Assembly (NCBI GenBank): GCA_011319805.1
Contig: SJRY01000146.1
Span: forward strand, 124,001 to 188,000
DNA from: Macrocybe gigantea
Taxonomy: Eukaryota > Basidiomycota > Agaricomycetes > Agaricales > Callistosporiaceae
DNA: 64,000 nt
Direction of reading: 5' to 3'
The notes under the pieces are model-generated. The model saw only the letters and a list, made by a program, of their open reading frames with translations. It did no database searches and was not told where the DNA came from. A program made the position numbers and the translations under genes. This document shows, in pieces, positions 1-11,692 of this stretch; the stretch's first letter is position 1, and every line of letters begins with the position of its first letter.

Positions 1-2493
1 TTTCAGACGCAGCTTTACGATTCTTCGACGTTGAGGCGGAGGTGGACGACCAAAATGACAGTGATGATGAGGAGGAGGACGATCTTGGTGAGCTGGACTG
101 ACTCTATGAAATGACACAAGATAACTATTCTATCTCCAGACGACTTCATAGACGATACGATCCCTGATGTGCAAACTGGTCCCTCCGCACGCCGGTTACC
201 GGAGGACAATGAAAACGAGGACGGCTTTGAAAGCCTGCTGTCGCGCATCGCACAGTACGCGCATCAACCTCGAAATACGTCTCTGTGTCCGCTGGACGAA
301 GAAATCAGTGTGGGCGTTCCGTTGGAGGGCATATTGAAAGACGATGACTATCCATTATGGCGTATTCCTTGCCGCGTAAGTGGACCTTAAGCATTTCGAT
401 GGCTACTAACGTTCTCTGTGTAGATTGGCGTGGAGGATCAGGCGTTGATGTCGTTATTCCTGGCAGCCAAACCTGAGCATCAACTCCGTGCTGCTTTCCA
501 TAGGGGTCTACCTCGCGGCTCCATCTATGTAGAAGCAACGATGAATCAAGCCCTCCGCCAGCTCCTCAAAATAATCCCAGGTGTTTCTCATCGTACCCTG
601 GAAATCAACGCAAAGCAGATCGACGTAAAGGATTGGCAGCGGACCTTGACGGTATTGGAGCCTGTGGATACTCCTACAGTCGGGTCATGGGTGAGGGTTC
701 TCCGGGGCCGGTACAAGGGCGACGTAGGCTTAATCCGCAACTGTGCCGGCCCCTTCGTAGGTGTCTTGCTGATACCTCGCCTGACTTTCAACGATCCGCC
801 CCACCCGAAGAAGAGGAAACGATCAACTATTCCTCCCGTCCCCAAGCTATTCGATCCCTCCGCTCTCCCCGAACGCTTACACCTTCGGCTCAGGCACATG
901 GAGGAGGATCAAGTATTCCAGCTTTGTGGTGTGAATTTGGAACACGGACTCCTGTTGAAGGACTTCGACTCTCATTCCGTGACTCGTGCTGACGTTCACT
1001 TGTCCAGTGAGGCGTTTCTGACATACCATGTCAGCGGTCATCCGGCGGTCCAGACTGCCAAGTTCATATGTCCCGCAGAGTGGAAATTTGCAGAGCAGGA
1101 AATTGTCGACGTCACATCCTCAGGCAAGCGAGGAACTATTCGCTCTCTTTCTGAGAATGGCGTTGAAGTAGATTTGGAAAATGGGGAGGGCTTGGTCAAC
1201 GTTCCCTGGCGTGATCTTCGCAAAGCGATTGTGGCAGGAAATTTCGTTGAAATGACGGGCGGACCACGTATAGGCCAAAAGGCGTGGGTCGTGGGCGTGG
1301 TTGATACAACTGTGCACCTTCTTGAGCAGCCGGATGGCCTGGCACAATCCATGGGGAGCAACTTAGTTGTAAGGACGCCTGCGATATTTCTATCACTATT
1401 TCTGATATCTTTCCCAGTCGTATTCCATGCACATCAATTGCCTAAGGATTATTGAGCCAGAAAATCTGCTAAACCCGCCACCGCCGCGCGAAACGACGCA
1501 GGACCGAGAGTACATTCCATGGAGGGGACGTGAGGTGTTGATAACGAAGCAGCACCACTCCATGAAGGGCGCTCGCGCTATGGTCCAGGACGTCATATGC
1601 GATGAATCTACTGCAAGCGGCATCAAATTAGTTGTCCAACTTCTGCGCTTCAATCCCGCCGCCCCATTTCAAAACTACATGTTCGATTATGACGACGTGG
1701 TTGATCCACCGTAAGTTCTGGTTGCATTGGCATAAGTCCTTGCTGATTCGAATCTAACAGGTCCGGTCAAAAACTTTTCACCTGCCTTCCACATGGCAAT
1801 CCTCGATTTAAGCCTCGCAATCACCCCGAGGCATCAAGCTCTTCTCATTCACTGGCCCCACCCACACTTGGGATGACAGGTGGTCAAACACCGATGCCAA
1901 ACTTTGGCTTGTCGAGCCCAGCCTGGAATCCCAGCGCGTGGATGCCCTATTCACCTCTCCCTGCACTGACTCCGCGACAACCTGCTCCCAGCCTGCATCC
2001 CAGTTCCACAAGCCAACAATCCGAGGCGCAGCATTTTTTGCTCGATCCACGTCTTGTCGGTCGTATGGTACGGGTCAAGGTGAACGGCGGCGGATACAAC
2101 AAGAAGCTGGCAATCTCGATTGTATCCGATGAAAACGGCAATGTCTCTCTGCGACACCAGCACTACAAAACGTCGGAAAATATCCCAACGCAATGGGTTA
2201 CGGTTGAACCGGCTCATCCAACTCGCGACAACGGTCTTTTAGTGGTCGTGAGAGGCGAGCACCGAGGTAAATACGTGCGTCGCATCCATCACCGGTATGA
2301 TGATGACACGGCAATCATCCGGTGCGCCGTCATGAACCGAGACGAGAGCGGCGAGGACAGCCTGTCAGGAGAGATAGTCGAGTTGACTTCTGCGGACTTA
2401 TGCCAGGGTTACGAGACGCCAGAGCAAAAAAAGATTAACGATGGACTTATGCAGGCAATGCGCACCGAAGCTCGAAAGTTACGTGCCAAATAA
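1..2493 (+). CDS. Spt5-like transcription elongation factor (5' end outside window)
   Basis: Spt5 family proteins bind RNA polymerase II and act in transcript elongation in the nucleus. The visible start has the Spt5-type acidic segment (FFDVEAEVDD). An NGN-like region follows, then at least four KOW-type segments: GSWVRVLRGRYKGDVG, the stretch around VEMTGGPRIGQKAWVVG, WRGREVLITK near 1530-1580, and VVRGEHRGKY near the end. A Pro/Ser-rich linker (about 1860-2030) precedes the last KOW. Exons joined by frame and splice signals: <1-87, 140-375, 424-1368, 1418-1710 and 1761-2493, stop at 2491-2493. The bases at 1-6 (TTTCAG) may be another acceptor. About 765 residues are visible with no stops. 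The sequence is divergent from what I expect of canonical Spt5 and has no clear C-terminal hexapeptide repeats, so an expanded Spt5-like paralogue is as likely as the housekeeping gene. Confidence 0.82.
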
Positions 2494-2836
2494 TAGCTGT
2501 CAATACTACATCTAATTTCTAGGACTACGATACCACGACATTTAGTATTACCATAATTCTTGGAAGTATACACGTAATCTAATGTGCATTTTTACTTTTT
2601 CTTCTCTGGAATGCCCAGCTCCATCAGTTCAGCGGCTGTAGTCGACTCCAACCGACTTGGCAAACGAGCCGCGGCTGTTCGGTTCCCCTGAGCCGACGTT
2701 AGCGGTTATTGCCGATCCGGCTCGGCTTCGGCTTGGCTCCAACTCGGCTCCGGTTCTTAGTCGGTTCCGAGTTGGAGCCGCGGCAACACTAGACACGGCA
2801 GACCAGCCCTGCCTCCTTCAAACGGCGGTTAAGGGT
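2494..2836. other. Non-coding spacer with GC-rich imperfect repeats
   Basis: No gene is seen. The first ~130 bp are AT-rich and probably hold the 3' end of the Spt5-like transcript. From about 2640 to 2790 the sequence becomes GC-rich, with several copies of CGGCT-type words and one clear hairpin at 2736-2778. Confidence 0.6.
2736..2778. repeat. Hairpin with perfect 12-bp arms
   Basis: GCTCCAACTCGG at 2736-2747 is the exact reverse complement of CCGAGTTGGAGC at 2767-2778, with a 19-nt loop. It lies between the Spt5-like gene and the Tc1 fragment. It could be a repeat remnant or an RNA hairpin; no function is visible. Confidence 0.7.
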
Positions 2837-3124
2837 TCACGTTGACACATGTTGGAAGAGCTTCTTTTGGAGCTTGGCAGCATTCATAGCTTTGCATTTG
2901 GCAAGTGCGCGCGCAGCAATATGGGTCTCATGGACATCCATTTTGCGGGGCCTGCCAGACTTCGGGTTTATGTAGTATGGGTCCTGTGATTTCTCGTACC
3001 GTTTAAGGATTTTCGCCACTGTTGTGCGATGAACCCCAATCCAGCAACCAACCTCGGAATTGTTGTGACCGTCATGGTGGTAGCTGACAATGCAGGCGAC
3101 TTTGGTCAGAGAGGTGTACACCAT
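2837..3124 (-). pseudogene. Tc1/mariner transposase, N-terminal DNA-binding fragment
   Basis: The minus-strand ORF, read from the ATG at 3124, resembles the N-terminal helix-turn-helix half of fungal Tc1/mariner transposases. It has a recognition-helix-like segment (GVHRTTVAKILKRYE), a basic linker (PKSGRPRKMD) and a second helical segment with AKLQKKLFQHVS. About 95 residues remain and then a stop occurs, so the whole DDE catalytic domain is missing. The fragment abuts the 5'-truncated copia element, so it was probably cut by the rearrangement that removed the copia 5' end. No TIRs were found. Confidence 0.7.
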
Positions 3125-6011
3125 GGTGGAGAATATGGTTGGAATGATTTCAAGCCATAACGAGGCTTTTATGGCCTTTGCCATGCTGCAGAACATGTGG
3201 GACAAATGTATGGCTCATGTCTTTTTTGATTGTCTCACGAATATTTTATCAGAATCAAGCTCCTATCATTTAATAAAGACATATCACTGAAATATAACCC
3301 ACAACGTCCCTCTATGCAATGTTTCGTGGTGCGAGGCAGCCAAATCGCCTTGTACCCAAGTTATCTACATGGCGCACGGTGGCTGTGCGATACTTATGTC
3401 AGCCACTGTATATCACCCATCTGCTCTGACTTCCTTGCACTACGCCCCATACAGGACAGAACTGTCAAGGGTATTGGTGAATCATCTGTAACAGCAGTTG
3501 GCATTGGCTCCATCTGCTTGACCATTGCGAAAGGTTCAAGTATCACCTTGAAGAATGTCCTGTACATCCCAAATGCCTCTGTACAACTCCTCTCTGTTGG
3601 TGAATTGGTTGACAGCCTTCTGTGCAGAATTCTTTTCGATGAAACTGGGGTTCGCCTTGTCGATCACTCTGGTAGTCATATCATGTCTGGTTCACATCTG
3701 GTTTCCTGCAACAAAAACCTTTATGCCCTCGCACACTGGGACCATTTCCTAGTTGAACATTCCTATAGCGCCCTTCAAAAACCCACTCTGGCTACTTGGC
3801 ACAAATGTCTCGGTCACATTAACTACCAATCCATCATGGATCTCTTCAAAAACAACCTCTCATCAGGTATGCCCATAGACCTCTCCACTTGCCTGGACAA
3901 ATGTGAACACTGCATCATGGGAAAGCAGGTCCTTTCCCATGTTCCAAAATCCTGTGCAGGAGATCATTCTAACAGACAACTGGGGATTGTTTGGGTGGAT
4001 CTTACAGGCCCAGAGGCTGTTTTGTCTGCGACTCATAATAAGTACCTCATGCACATTGTCGACAACTACTCTTCCTTTGTTTGGTCTGTGCCCTTTAAGG
4101 AGAAATCTGATGTGTTACCTGCCCTCCAAACCTGGTCCAGAAAAGCTGAGGCATCCTGTGGTCTCTGTGTTGGTATGTTCTGTTTAGATCGTGGTGAAAT
4201 TGCCACCAGCATCGATTTTAAGAGTTGGTGCGATCACGAAGGATATGTGTTCCAAACCTCTGCACCCCACACCTCAGCTCATATTGGAAAGGTGGAACAA
4301 GCACACAGGACTGTCATGGGGTGGGCTCGGGCCATGCGCCTTCAGGCCAACCTCCCTGCCTTTTTATGGGATGAATGCACCTGCACTGCTGCCTACCTTG
4401 GCAACCTCAGCCCAAGTAAAAGTTTAAAAGTTACGCCTCATGAATTGTGGTATAGCAGTCCGCCTGACCTTTCTCCACTCCGTGAGTTTGGTTGCCGGGC
4501 ATTTGTCTTGATACAAGATAAACACAATCCAAAAATCTATGCTTGCTCCTTCGAATGCATCCTGATTGGTTACTCCATGTCGTCAAAAGCATATCGTTTA
4601 TACCACCATGAATCCCACTGCATCATGGAAAGCTTCAACGTACAATTCATCGAAAGCCATGAAACTCTCCCACCTACCACAACACCCCCCTCGAAAGCCA
4701 TGAAACTCCCCTGCCTGCTGTGCCACTCCCCGTGTCTATTGAAGATGTCGATAATGTGGATGCCTGCTCCCATCATGGGGATAGCTTACCCCCGGACTCT
4801 ACCGTAATCCTGGAGGAGGCCTCCTGCGCTCCTACTGACTCTGTCTCTTGTCCTGATGTTTGGCACTCGTGGTGCCAGCCAGTCCCTTCTCAATGGAAAG
4901 CTGCCTGTGAAGGGGCCACATACTCTTCTCAAACTGAATGTGCCATTGAGGAAAGTAGAGAAGCAGGAAAACGAATTAAACAAGCCCGCCATTCAGCCAA
5001 GAAGGAGAGATGGAAAGAGGTCCTCGCCTCTCGTATGGACAATGAGTTTGACATCAGTGAAGCATTCGCTGCATCCATTGCCGAGTCCGTCGACATGCTT
5101 TCAAATTCTACGGATCCTATGACCTTAAAACAAGCACTAAGCAGCACCGATTGCGAACACTGGAAGGCCGCAATGCAGAAGGAGCTTCAATCACTTAAAT
5201 CAATGAATGTATACAAGCTTGTCCCACGGTCATCAGTGCCTGCAAATCACAAGATCTTGGGCAGCAAATGGGTTTACCATTTGAAATGAGATGGCGATGG
5301 AAAACCCACATGCTACAGGGCACGACTTGTTGTCAAAGGCTACGAACAGGTATTCGGTCAAGATTACATTGACACCACATCACCAACAGTACGAATGGAG
5401 TCTCTACGGGCAATCCTTCACACTGCAGTGGTAAATGACTGGGACGTTGAACAAGCAGATGTCAAAGGTGCTTACCTGTATGGCCTCTTACCCAATGGTG
5501 AAACCCTCTTCATGTGGCAGCCTGAGTGCTTCGAAGACCCTGACAATCCAGACCATGTCTGGGTACTACAGCATGGCCTCTATGGCATGAAGCAGAGCAG
5601 TCATATTTGGAACAAGACTCTTGACAAAGCCATGATCTCTATTGGCTTTAAGAGACTCAGGTCCGACCCTTGTGTATACTGGTGGGATGACAAAGATGGA
5701 CAAATCATTGTTGGTGTTCACGTTGATGATTTCTTGTTCACAGGAGAGGATCCTGCACGTACTGTATTCAAATGGCAACTGCATAATCTTTGGAAAATCT
5801 CAGACCTGGGTGAAGCATCATTCCATGTCAGCATTCAAATCTGTCGAGATCGTGCAAATCGTACACTTCATTTATCCCAAACAGCCCTGATTGATCACAT
5901 TGTTTCCATGTTTTGCCCTTCTGGTGCCTTGGTTTCCATGCCCATGGATAGCAATATCAAACTCGAGCGCCCGCTGATGAGCGCTCTGTGCCGCTGACCA
6001 CCGATAAGTCC

Positions 6012-7130
6012 TAATTTGGTAATCCCACCCCCGCATTTGAAATCATACCACTACTCGGCCCCCTCAGCATGATACCACAGTCCAGCCGCTGACTTCTCGT
6101 TCGAGTACTCAGGATGTCGACAACTCCATGAGGCTTCCATTCCAGGTCCCAGACACTTCACCAAACGCATCGCACCCATACATTCCGGACATGCTGTGCT
6201 TCCTATACTGCCCAATCTGGTCAGGCAGTCTTATTCCTATATGCCTCCCCTGATTCCCAGATCCCGATATGGCAAGACTACTACCATTTTTGATATCACA
6301 CCGCCTCATGCCTTCCCGCATTCCCAACACTGCCTCGCTGCAGTACATTCGAAACAAGGGATTTCGAGCATGCTACCGTTTCATCCACTCTCATTTCGAA
6401 ATTCATGACTCATATTTCACTGATACATTCTACGTTCCTTAGATTATTTTCACATTCCATTCTACAACACGTGGCACCAGTTTCGGGATGTTCTTTTACC
6501 TACTGTTTCACCTTTTATGTTCAGATTTCGAACGGACTTACATCTCCCCGATGTTTCAGCCACTAAACGACCCTTTCGAAATCATATGATATGTTCTCTC
6601 ATTCGGTTTCAACTTCGCCGGTTATTCCGATACTCGAAATCTTCTCATCTATAAAAACCCATGTACTTGGCATTTGTAAAGACATAGAAAAAGTTACTGT
6701 CTCAGTCCTTCAGCAGTCTTGCAGTCTATGACTCGTGTGGAGTCCTTATGTTATCCAATCTCAAAGTGTCACGCTCACGTGGAGCCACAGTACTCAGTCT
6801 CAAAATCAGTGTCCCTGGCTTTGCATGGAAGTCACTATCGTCGAAACCCTTCTGAAACCCTCACCAAAGCCCTCGATATCACACAGGAATTCAGCTAAGT
6901 CTAACCGCCTTGTTTCGAAAACCCTGAAATCCGCTTGAAACCATCCATAATCACTTCGTTCCATTCCCCCCCTTCACACTACAGTCCCTCGGGTTACTCT
7001 GTGACTTGAACAGCTCATAGTTTATACAGCCTCAGATAGGGACTGACGCTTCCTTCATTCCACCTTGTTGGTTTGTAGGTTAGTGCTTCCCAATAGTTAT
7101 CACCGCCTTCATCTCTGCTTTTCCCCACCC
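6012..7130. other. Unidentified ~1.1 kb insertion in copia pol
   Basis: Copia coding sequence breaks off after a PLTTDKS-like stretch at about 6011 and resumes at AHLKALPYRSLVGS near 7131. The sequence between has no credible long ORF. It is rich in CCC and TTTCGAAA-type words and contains a TATA-like box (CTATAAAAACC, near 6650), so it may be a solo LTR or other promoter-bearing non-autonomous element. I could not find convincing TSDs or terminal repeats, and the exact ends are uncertain by about 20 bp. Confidence 0.55.
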
Positions 7131-7362
7131 AAATTGCTCACTTGAAGGCTCTCCCATACCGCTCCCTTGTTGGCTCCCAACCAGACATAAGCTTTGCAGT
7201 ATCCAAACTCGTGCAATTCCTAAACTGTTACCGTGATGAACACTGGATGGCTGCTTTACGAGTTGCACGCTACCTGGCTGCCACCCATAATTTCGAACTC
7301 ACATTGGGGGGATGTGATGCTCTGACTCTAGCTGGCTTCTCTGACTCTTCTTATGCAGACTG

Positions 7363-7681
7363 TGTTACAGACGTCGCCCAAAGGACCATTCAATTTCTTA
7401 TCTTATCTTCCCACATCCCTTATCTCCCCTGTCATGCTGCGCAGCGCGCAGCCATCAAGTCATCCCACTTCCCTAGTCATCCTGAGTCATCTCCTTCCAG
7501 TCTTACTCATCCGCAGTCCACAGCATTGCGCAGCCCATGGTCCGTGCTCGAGTACTGTAACATATATAAAGACTCCCAGATGTACCAGTAATGCTAGGCT
7601 TAATATTCCTTTTGCCATCATCTCAAGACCACTCTCGCACTTAGTCTGCCCGAGTCCTTCTGAGATTCGTCTAGCCTAACA
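7363..7681 (+). repeat. Solo LTR of gypsy family Gyp2
   Basis: This 319-bp sequence runs TGTTACAGACG...CTAGCCTAACA. It matches the reverse complement of the LTRs at 20390, 26592, 37228, 43428, 57178 and 62556. It is flanked by the 5-bp duplication GACTG (7358-7362 and 7682-7686). Removing it and one TSD restores the copia RNase H frame ([16 protein letters not shown]), so it inserted into an existing copia gene and was later reduced to a solo LTR. Confidence 0.95.
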
Positions 7682-8200
7682 GACTGCCCTGACACTCATC
7701 GATCAACAATGGGCTATTGCTTCTCGCTGGGCTCTGGTGTTATTTCCTGGTTGTCTCATAAGCAAAAGACCATCTCTTTGTCCTCTTGCGAAGCAGAATA
7801 TGTTGGCGTCTGTGAAGCTGCTCGGGAACTCTCATGGCTAAGGTCTCTTCTCAGGGAAACAGCTCTACTGCCACCTGGATCGCCAACCCTGTTCTGTGAC
7901 AACAATGGTGCTATGGACCTGGCGAAGGATCCAGTCTTGCACAGCTGCAGCAAATATATTGACATCAAATATCATTACATTCGCAATCAAGTTGAAGCAG
8001 GCAATATCAACATCGCTCACATTGACTCAAAAAACAATATTGCTGATATCTTCACAAAGCCGCTCTCTTGTGACTCTTTCGAATGCTTATGCAGATTGTT
8101 AGGAGTATCGGGCTGAGTTTGAGGAGGAGTTTTTTCTCTGAGTGCCTCCTTTTTTCTTTTTTCTGTTTATTTTACCTCCACTCGCCATGATGAGGAGGAG

Positions 8201-8430
8201 TGTTGGAACACATCGCAGTGGATTTGTAGGATTACATAAGGACACTACAGAAGATGTGATGGCGGGCATCACCATCCTCAGTTGCTATGCTCACCACGCA
8301 ACTGAGGTATGTGTGCCCACCATTCATATCGACATATATAGCTTACAGTTTACCTACAGGACGTGTTGTAGGTTAGTATTAGAGTGGCTATGCTCACCAC
8401 ATGACTGAGGACGTATCATAGTTTCTAACA
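8201..8430 (+). repeat. Copia 3' LTR
   Basis: The 230-bp LTR runs TGTTGGAACA...TTTCTAACA, directly after the purine tract TGAGGAGGAG. Its inverted copy lies at 8644-8873. The matching 5' LTR is absent from the window. Confidence 0.88.
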
Positions 8431-8643
8431 CTGGAATGCATGTAACCATGGCATTTTTCGCATCCAACATTGCTTACTAAGCCTTTCATCATGCGTTTCA
8501 CTAGACGTCTTTTTCTTCCTAGCACACAAGGTCATTCTCTGCTTCTATCATGCTTCCTGCTGACATTTTCATTCACAGCTCCATTCAGCAATGTCCTCAT
8601 TGACATTAAGTCTGTCATTGAGCACCTGTCCACAGCAACTGTG
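8431..8643. other. Spacer between two inverted copia LTRs
   Basis: No gene is seen. A stretch from about 8525 to 8582, ending ATTTTCATTCACAGCTC, reappears in diverged form at about 8938-8993 beyond the next LTR. The inverted LTR may therefore have inserted into a locally duplicated sequence. Confidence 0.5.
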
Positions 8644-8873
8644 TGTTAGAAACTACGACACATCCTCAGTCATGTGGTGAGCATAGCAACTCTAATACTA
8701 ACCTACGACACGTCCTGTAGGTAAACTGTAAGCTATATATGTCAATATGAATGGCAGGCACACATACCTCAGTCACGTGGTGAGCGTAGCAACTGAGGAT
8801 GGTGACACCTGCTGTCACGTCTTCTGTAGTGTCCTTATGTAATCCTACAAATCCGCCGCAATGTGTTCCAACA
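8644..8873 (-). repeat. Solo copia LTR, inverted
   Basis: This is a 230-bp reverse complement of the copia LTR at 8201-8430 (TGTTAGAAAC...GTTCCAACA on the plus strand). The flanks CTGTG (8639-8643) and CTGCG (8874-8878) differ by one base and may be an eroded TSD. The two LTRs form a large inverted repeat with a ~213-bp centre. Confidence 0.85.
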
Positions 8874-9052
8874 CTGCGCTCCCTAATGCTGCCTAGTCAA
8901 GAGCAAGGGTGAACACTGCTTTATTTCCCATCACCACGCAAGGTGATTGTCTGCATCTGTCATGTCCCCTGCTCACATTTTCATTCACAGCTCATTGTCT
9001 TGCTCTCGTGCTGCCTCCTGCATCGTCATTGCTGCATATGATGTATGTCTTT
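8874..9052. other. Spacer with duplicated segment and hairpin, downstream of the Helitron helicase
   Basis: No gene is seen. It contains the second copy of the ~58-bp duplicated segment (about 8938-8993) and a short hairpin, ATCACC/GGTGAT at 8930-8947. On the minus strand this is just past the helicase stop, where a Helitron 3' end would be expected, but no convincing CTRR terminus was located. Confidence 0.4.
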
Positions 9053-10520
9053 TTAGGCTTCTTTTCTGCAGCCATTATAATCTAACCACCATTGCTTTGT
9101 CTGCCTGTCTAGGTTCTCCAACCTCGCATCCTCGTGCATCAGTTCTTCATCGTGTTTTTGAAACAATATAGATTCCTTAAAATCTCTCAGCAACCGAATC
9201 CGCTCCTGTCCTGGAGAACACAACAATGCCACATATAGATTGAAAAGTGACAGAGATGCTCCTGGCAGCTGTGCGATGTCGACTATGCAGTACAAGATGG
9301 TCTGTCCTTGAGAGCGATAATCTGTAAATGCATATGCAGGTGTGATGGGATATCATGCTTGTGTGCTTGTTTTTTTTTGACTTCTTCATGGGCTCTATTG
9401 GAATGACATTCTCTTCAAGGCTAGGTAGCTGCTTCGCTTTTGTCCGATCCAGCTGCACTAGCACATATTTTGGTGCAAATTCCAAATGGCAAACACTTTC
9501 GTCTCCAAGCTGAGGCTCTCTTGCATCCAGCACAATTTCCGTCACCATCCCACTTGCCCCGTTTGTGATGTCCAAGTCTGTTTCGATATTGTATGTCACT
9601 AACACCTTCATTCCAACAGCAAGTTGCACTTCATTGGCTTTGTTCGTTTCTTGACTGCTCAGTTTTTCTCCACTGTCTGCTGCATAGACAAGCAATCGCT
9701 GTCTATTGGTGGAACACACCTTACGCAGTGCCTCCGCATTCCATGCTATCTGCACAGCATGTCACGGTGTCACCAAAGGCGCATCCTTCCAAGGTGCTTT
9801 TGTGAAGTCATCATCATCTGGTGCAAGTATCAGTTCTCGCAACATCACCACATCCTCTTCCTCCACCTCCCCTTTTCGCAGTCACTGTAGAAACGCATGC
9901 CATACAGGATCTTGCACTCTTTTTTGTTCTTTGAGAATGACAATGGTTATGAATTCTTGATATATTGCATGCCCTTCTTTGACATCCTCCGATTGCTCGG
10001 TGCATCCCAGGACAGAATAGAGATATTCCTCCATCCTCATTCCTACAGGTGGAAATTGATGAAAATCACCACATAGGATGATGCTTAACCCAGCCCATTT
10101 GTCTTCATCCTTTGCAGCGGCATGCCCTATCCTGACTCATCATGCGAATTCAGCAAGGAATGATTTACCTATCATTGAACACTCATCAATGATGAGGTAG
10201 CCTTTCATGCTCCATACGTCTTCCAAGCAGTGCCTGATTTCTGCAGATATTTTTGTCTTCTTCTTCACTGACATTCCCACCAGATAATGCATGGTTTGTC
10301 TGTCAATCAGCAATGCTGCATTTCCGGTGTATGCTGTCTTTTGAAGTAAGCAACTCGTGCTTCTCTTGCGAAATGCATCCAAGATTGATTGAATGACTTT
10401 TGATTTGCCTATCCCTCCTTCCCCATAGATTGTCATGTGAAGTGGAGGAGGGGATTCACCATGCAACCTTGCTTCCAAATGCCAAAGCACAACATCAAAA
10501 GCACGGCGCTATCTGATGTT
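9053..10520 (-). pseudogene. Helitron PIF1-type helicase domain, decayed
   Basis: Minus-strand segments read in order resemble the SF1 helicase of a Helitron RepHel protein, which drives rolling-circle transposition. Walker A is GEGGIGKSKV near 10400 and Walker B/DEAD-like is LIIDECSM near 10180. Further on come VGMKVLVTYNIETDLDITNGASG near 9570-9630 and the C-terminal SLFNLYVALLCSPG...IRLLRDF near 9180-9250, ending at 9053. The segments lie in different frames separated by stops and frameshifts, so no full helicase can be made. Confidence 0.85.
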
Positions 10521-11692
10521 CAGCCCGTTCTGCTTTCACCACTTCAATAGCCACATACCTGATCGCTGTTCAAATTGACACAATCGATGGCTGACAGGCT
10601 TTCTCTGCCTTCCAGAATGCTATTCCAATGCATCAGCGATAGATCGTCCTGTAGAACTTCTATGGTTGGCTGTAGATCACCTTCCTGTCTTGTGGGCATT
10701 TCCTCTGTCTGATTGCCCTCCACTGTTTGCCACAACTCCTTTCTCCACACATGCAACATCTCATCGTCCTCCCTTGATGTGCAATGCATGTCTGCTTGCC
10801 TTACTTCCCACCCCTCTGCATCGCGGTTGAAGACACCACACACCATGGCAGTCTCGATTGCCATCTGTGCATGCAAGGCTTGACCATTAGGTGCTTGAAT
10901 GTCTTCATCATTTCTTGCTCCCCCTTCACTCACGAACACATCCAGCACTCTGTTCTCAATGCATTGCAAATTGTCACCTTCTTCTTCTGTCCAACCCTCG
11001 TGCACCACCTTCTCTTCCTCTCTCACTTTTTGGGCAGCAGACATACAATTGTGATGGAATTGAATGCCGCTCAGAATGTACTCCATTCTTTCCTTCTGTG
11101 GATGAGCTTGCAGGTAGTTGGCCAATGCTGCTGACTATGTTTCATTCTTCAACTTCAAGTCACATCACGCATCATGCCATGGTTTCAGCAACATCAACAT
11201 AGATGCACAGTAATACTCATACTGTTCTTCTGCATCCCACCAAGGAAACCATGGACTGACAATGTTTGGCAAATTTCAATGGCCCTTCATCCTCATCACA
11301 CATCTTTTTTCCGCTGCTTTCCAATGCCCGCTTTCATAGCCAATGTGCTCATTGCTTCTCCGACCCCTTGTTGTTTTCTTCTCTGATTCCTTCTCTTTCT
11401 TCTTTTCCTCATATGTGTTTGTGAAGAAATCCAAAATGTTGATATCGTCCAGAGCATGGCCTTGGAAGCAATAGTCATCCACTTGACTTTGCATATGCAG
11501 TTCACCACTTTGCGTCACAGCCACCAATGCCGTTTCCTCTCTTCCTTCCTGGATTTCATCATAAGCCATTCACCTATCCCTTCTACTGCCAACTGCTTAC
11601 TTCATTCTGGCGTTCCTCTCCTTCTCCTTGCTCTGCATTGCCCTCCTCACTAGAAAGCATAAGAAAATTTTCTGACATGTGGGTAACAGTAC
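10521..11692 (-). pseudogene. Helitron RepHel linker region, decayed
   Basis: This segment lies between the Rep and helicase motifs on the minus strand. The best stretch, about 10544-11125, is acidic and begins with ANYLQAHPQKERMEYILSG. A second stretch lies at 11276-11569. Position and spacing fit the central part of a RepHel polyprotein, but no catalytic motifs fall here and stops break it. The assignment rests on context. Confidence 0.6.

Larger units (their letters stand above)
3230..8116 (+). pseudogene. Copia pol polyprotein (PR-IN-RT-RNase H), disrupted
   Basis: In an intact element this polyprotein would process Gag-Pol, copy RNA to cDNA and integrate it. The protease site reads LCDTYVSHCISP near 3390, where copia normally has D-S/T-G-A, so the Gly is lost. 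The integrase keeps the zinc-binding HKCLGH...CEHC pattern near 3800-3915 and a recognisable core, but the second acidic site is altered (LDRGE). RT begins in the ORF ending at an in-frame TGA (5287-5289, after WVYHLK) and continues with VHVDDF as the catalytic box near 5715. A 1-nt frameshift lies near 5972 just before the first insertion. RNase H resumes at 7140, is split by the solo LTR, and ends with the copia signature ADIFTKPL near 8040. Confidence 0.88.
3230..8430 (+). mobile_element. Ty1/copia retrotransposon, 5'-truncated and interrupted
   Basis: Plus-strand copia element in the usual order: protease remnant, integrase, reverse transcriptase, RNase H, polypurine tract (TGAGGAGGAG at 8191-8200), 3' LTR (8201-8430). 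No 5' LTR, primer-binding site or gag can be found between the Tc1 fragment and the protease, so the 5' third is lost. The body contains two insertions, an unidentified ~1.1 kb block (about 6012-7130) and a solo gypsy LTR (7363-7681), plus point lesions. It cannot be autonomous. Confidence 0.9.

Noticed and set aside
8930..8947. Helitron 3' terminal hairpin
   Set aside because: A 6-bp stem exists, but the nearest CTAG on the element strand is about 30 nt away, not the usual ~10 nt, and no ATTT-type junction is seen.
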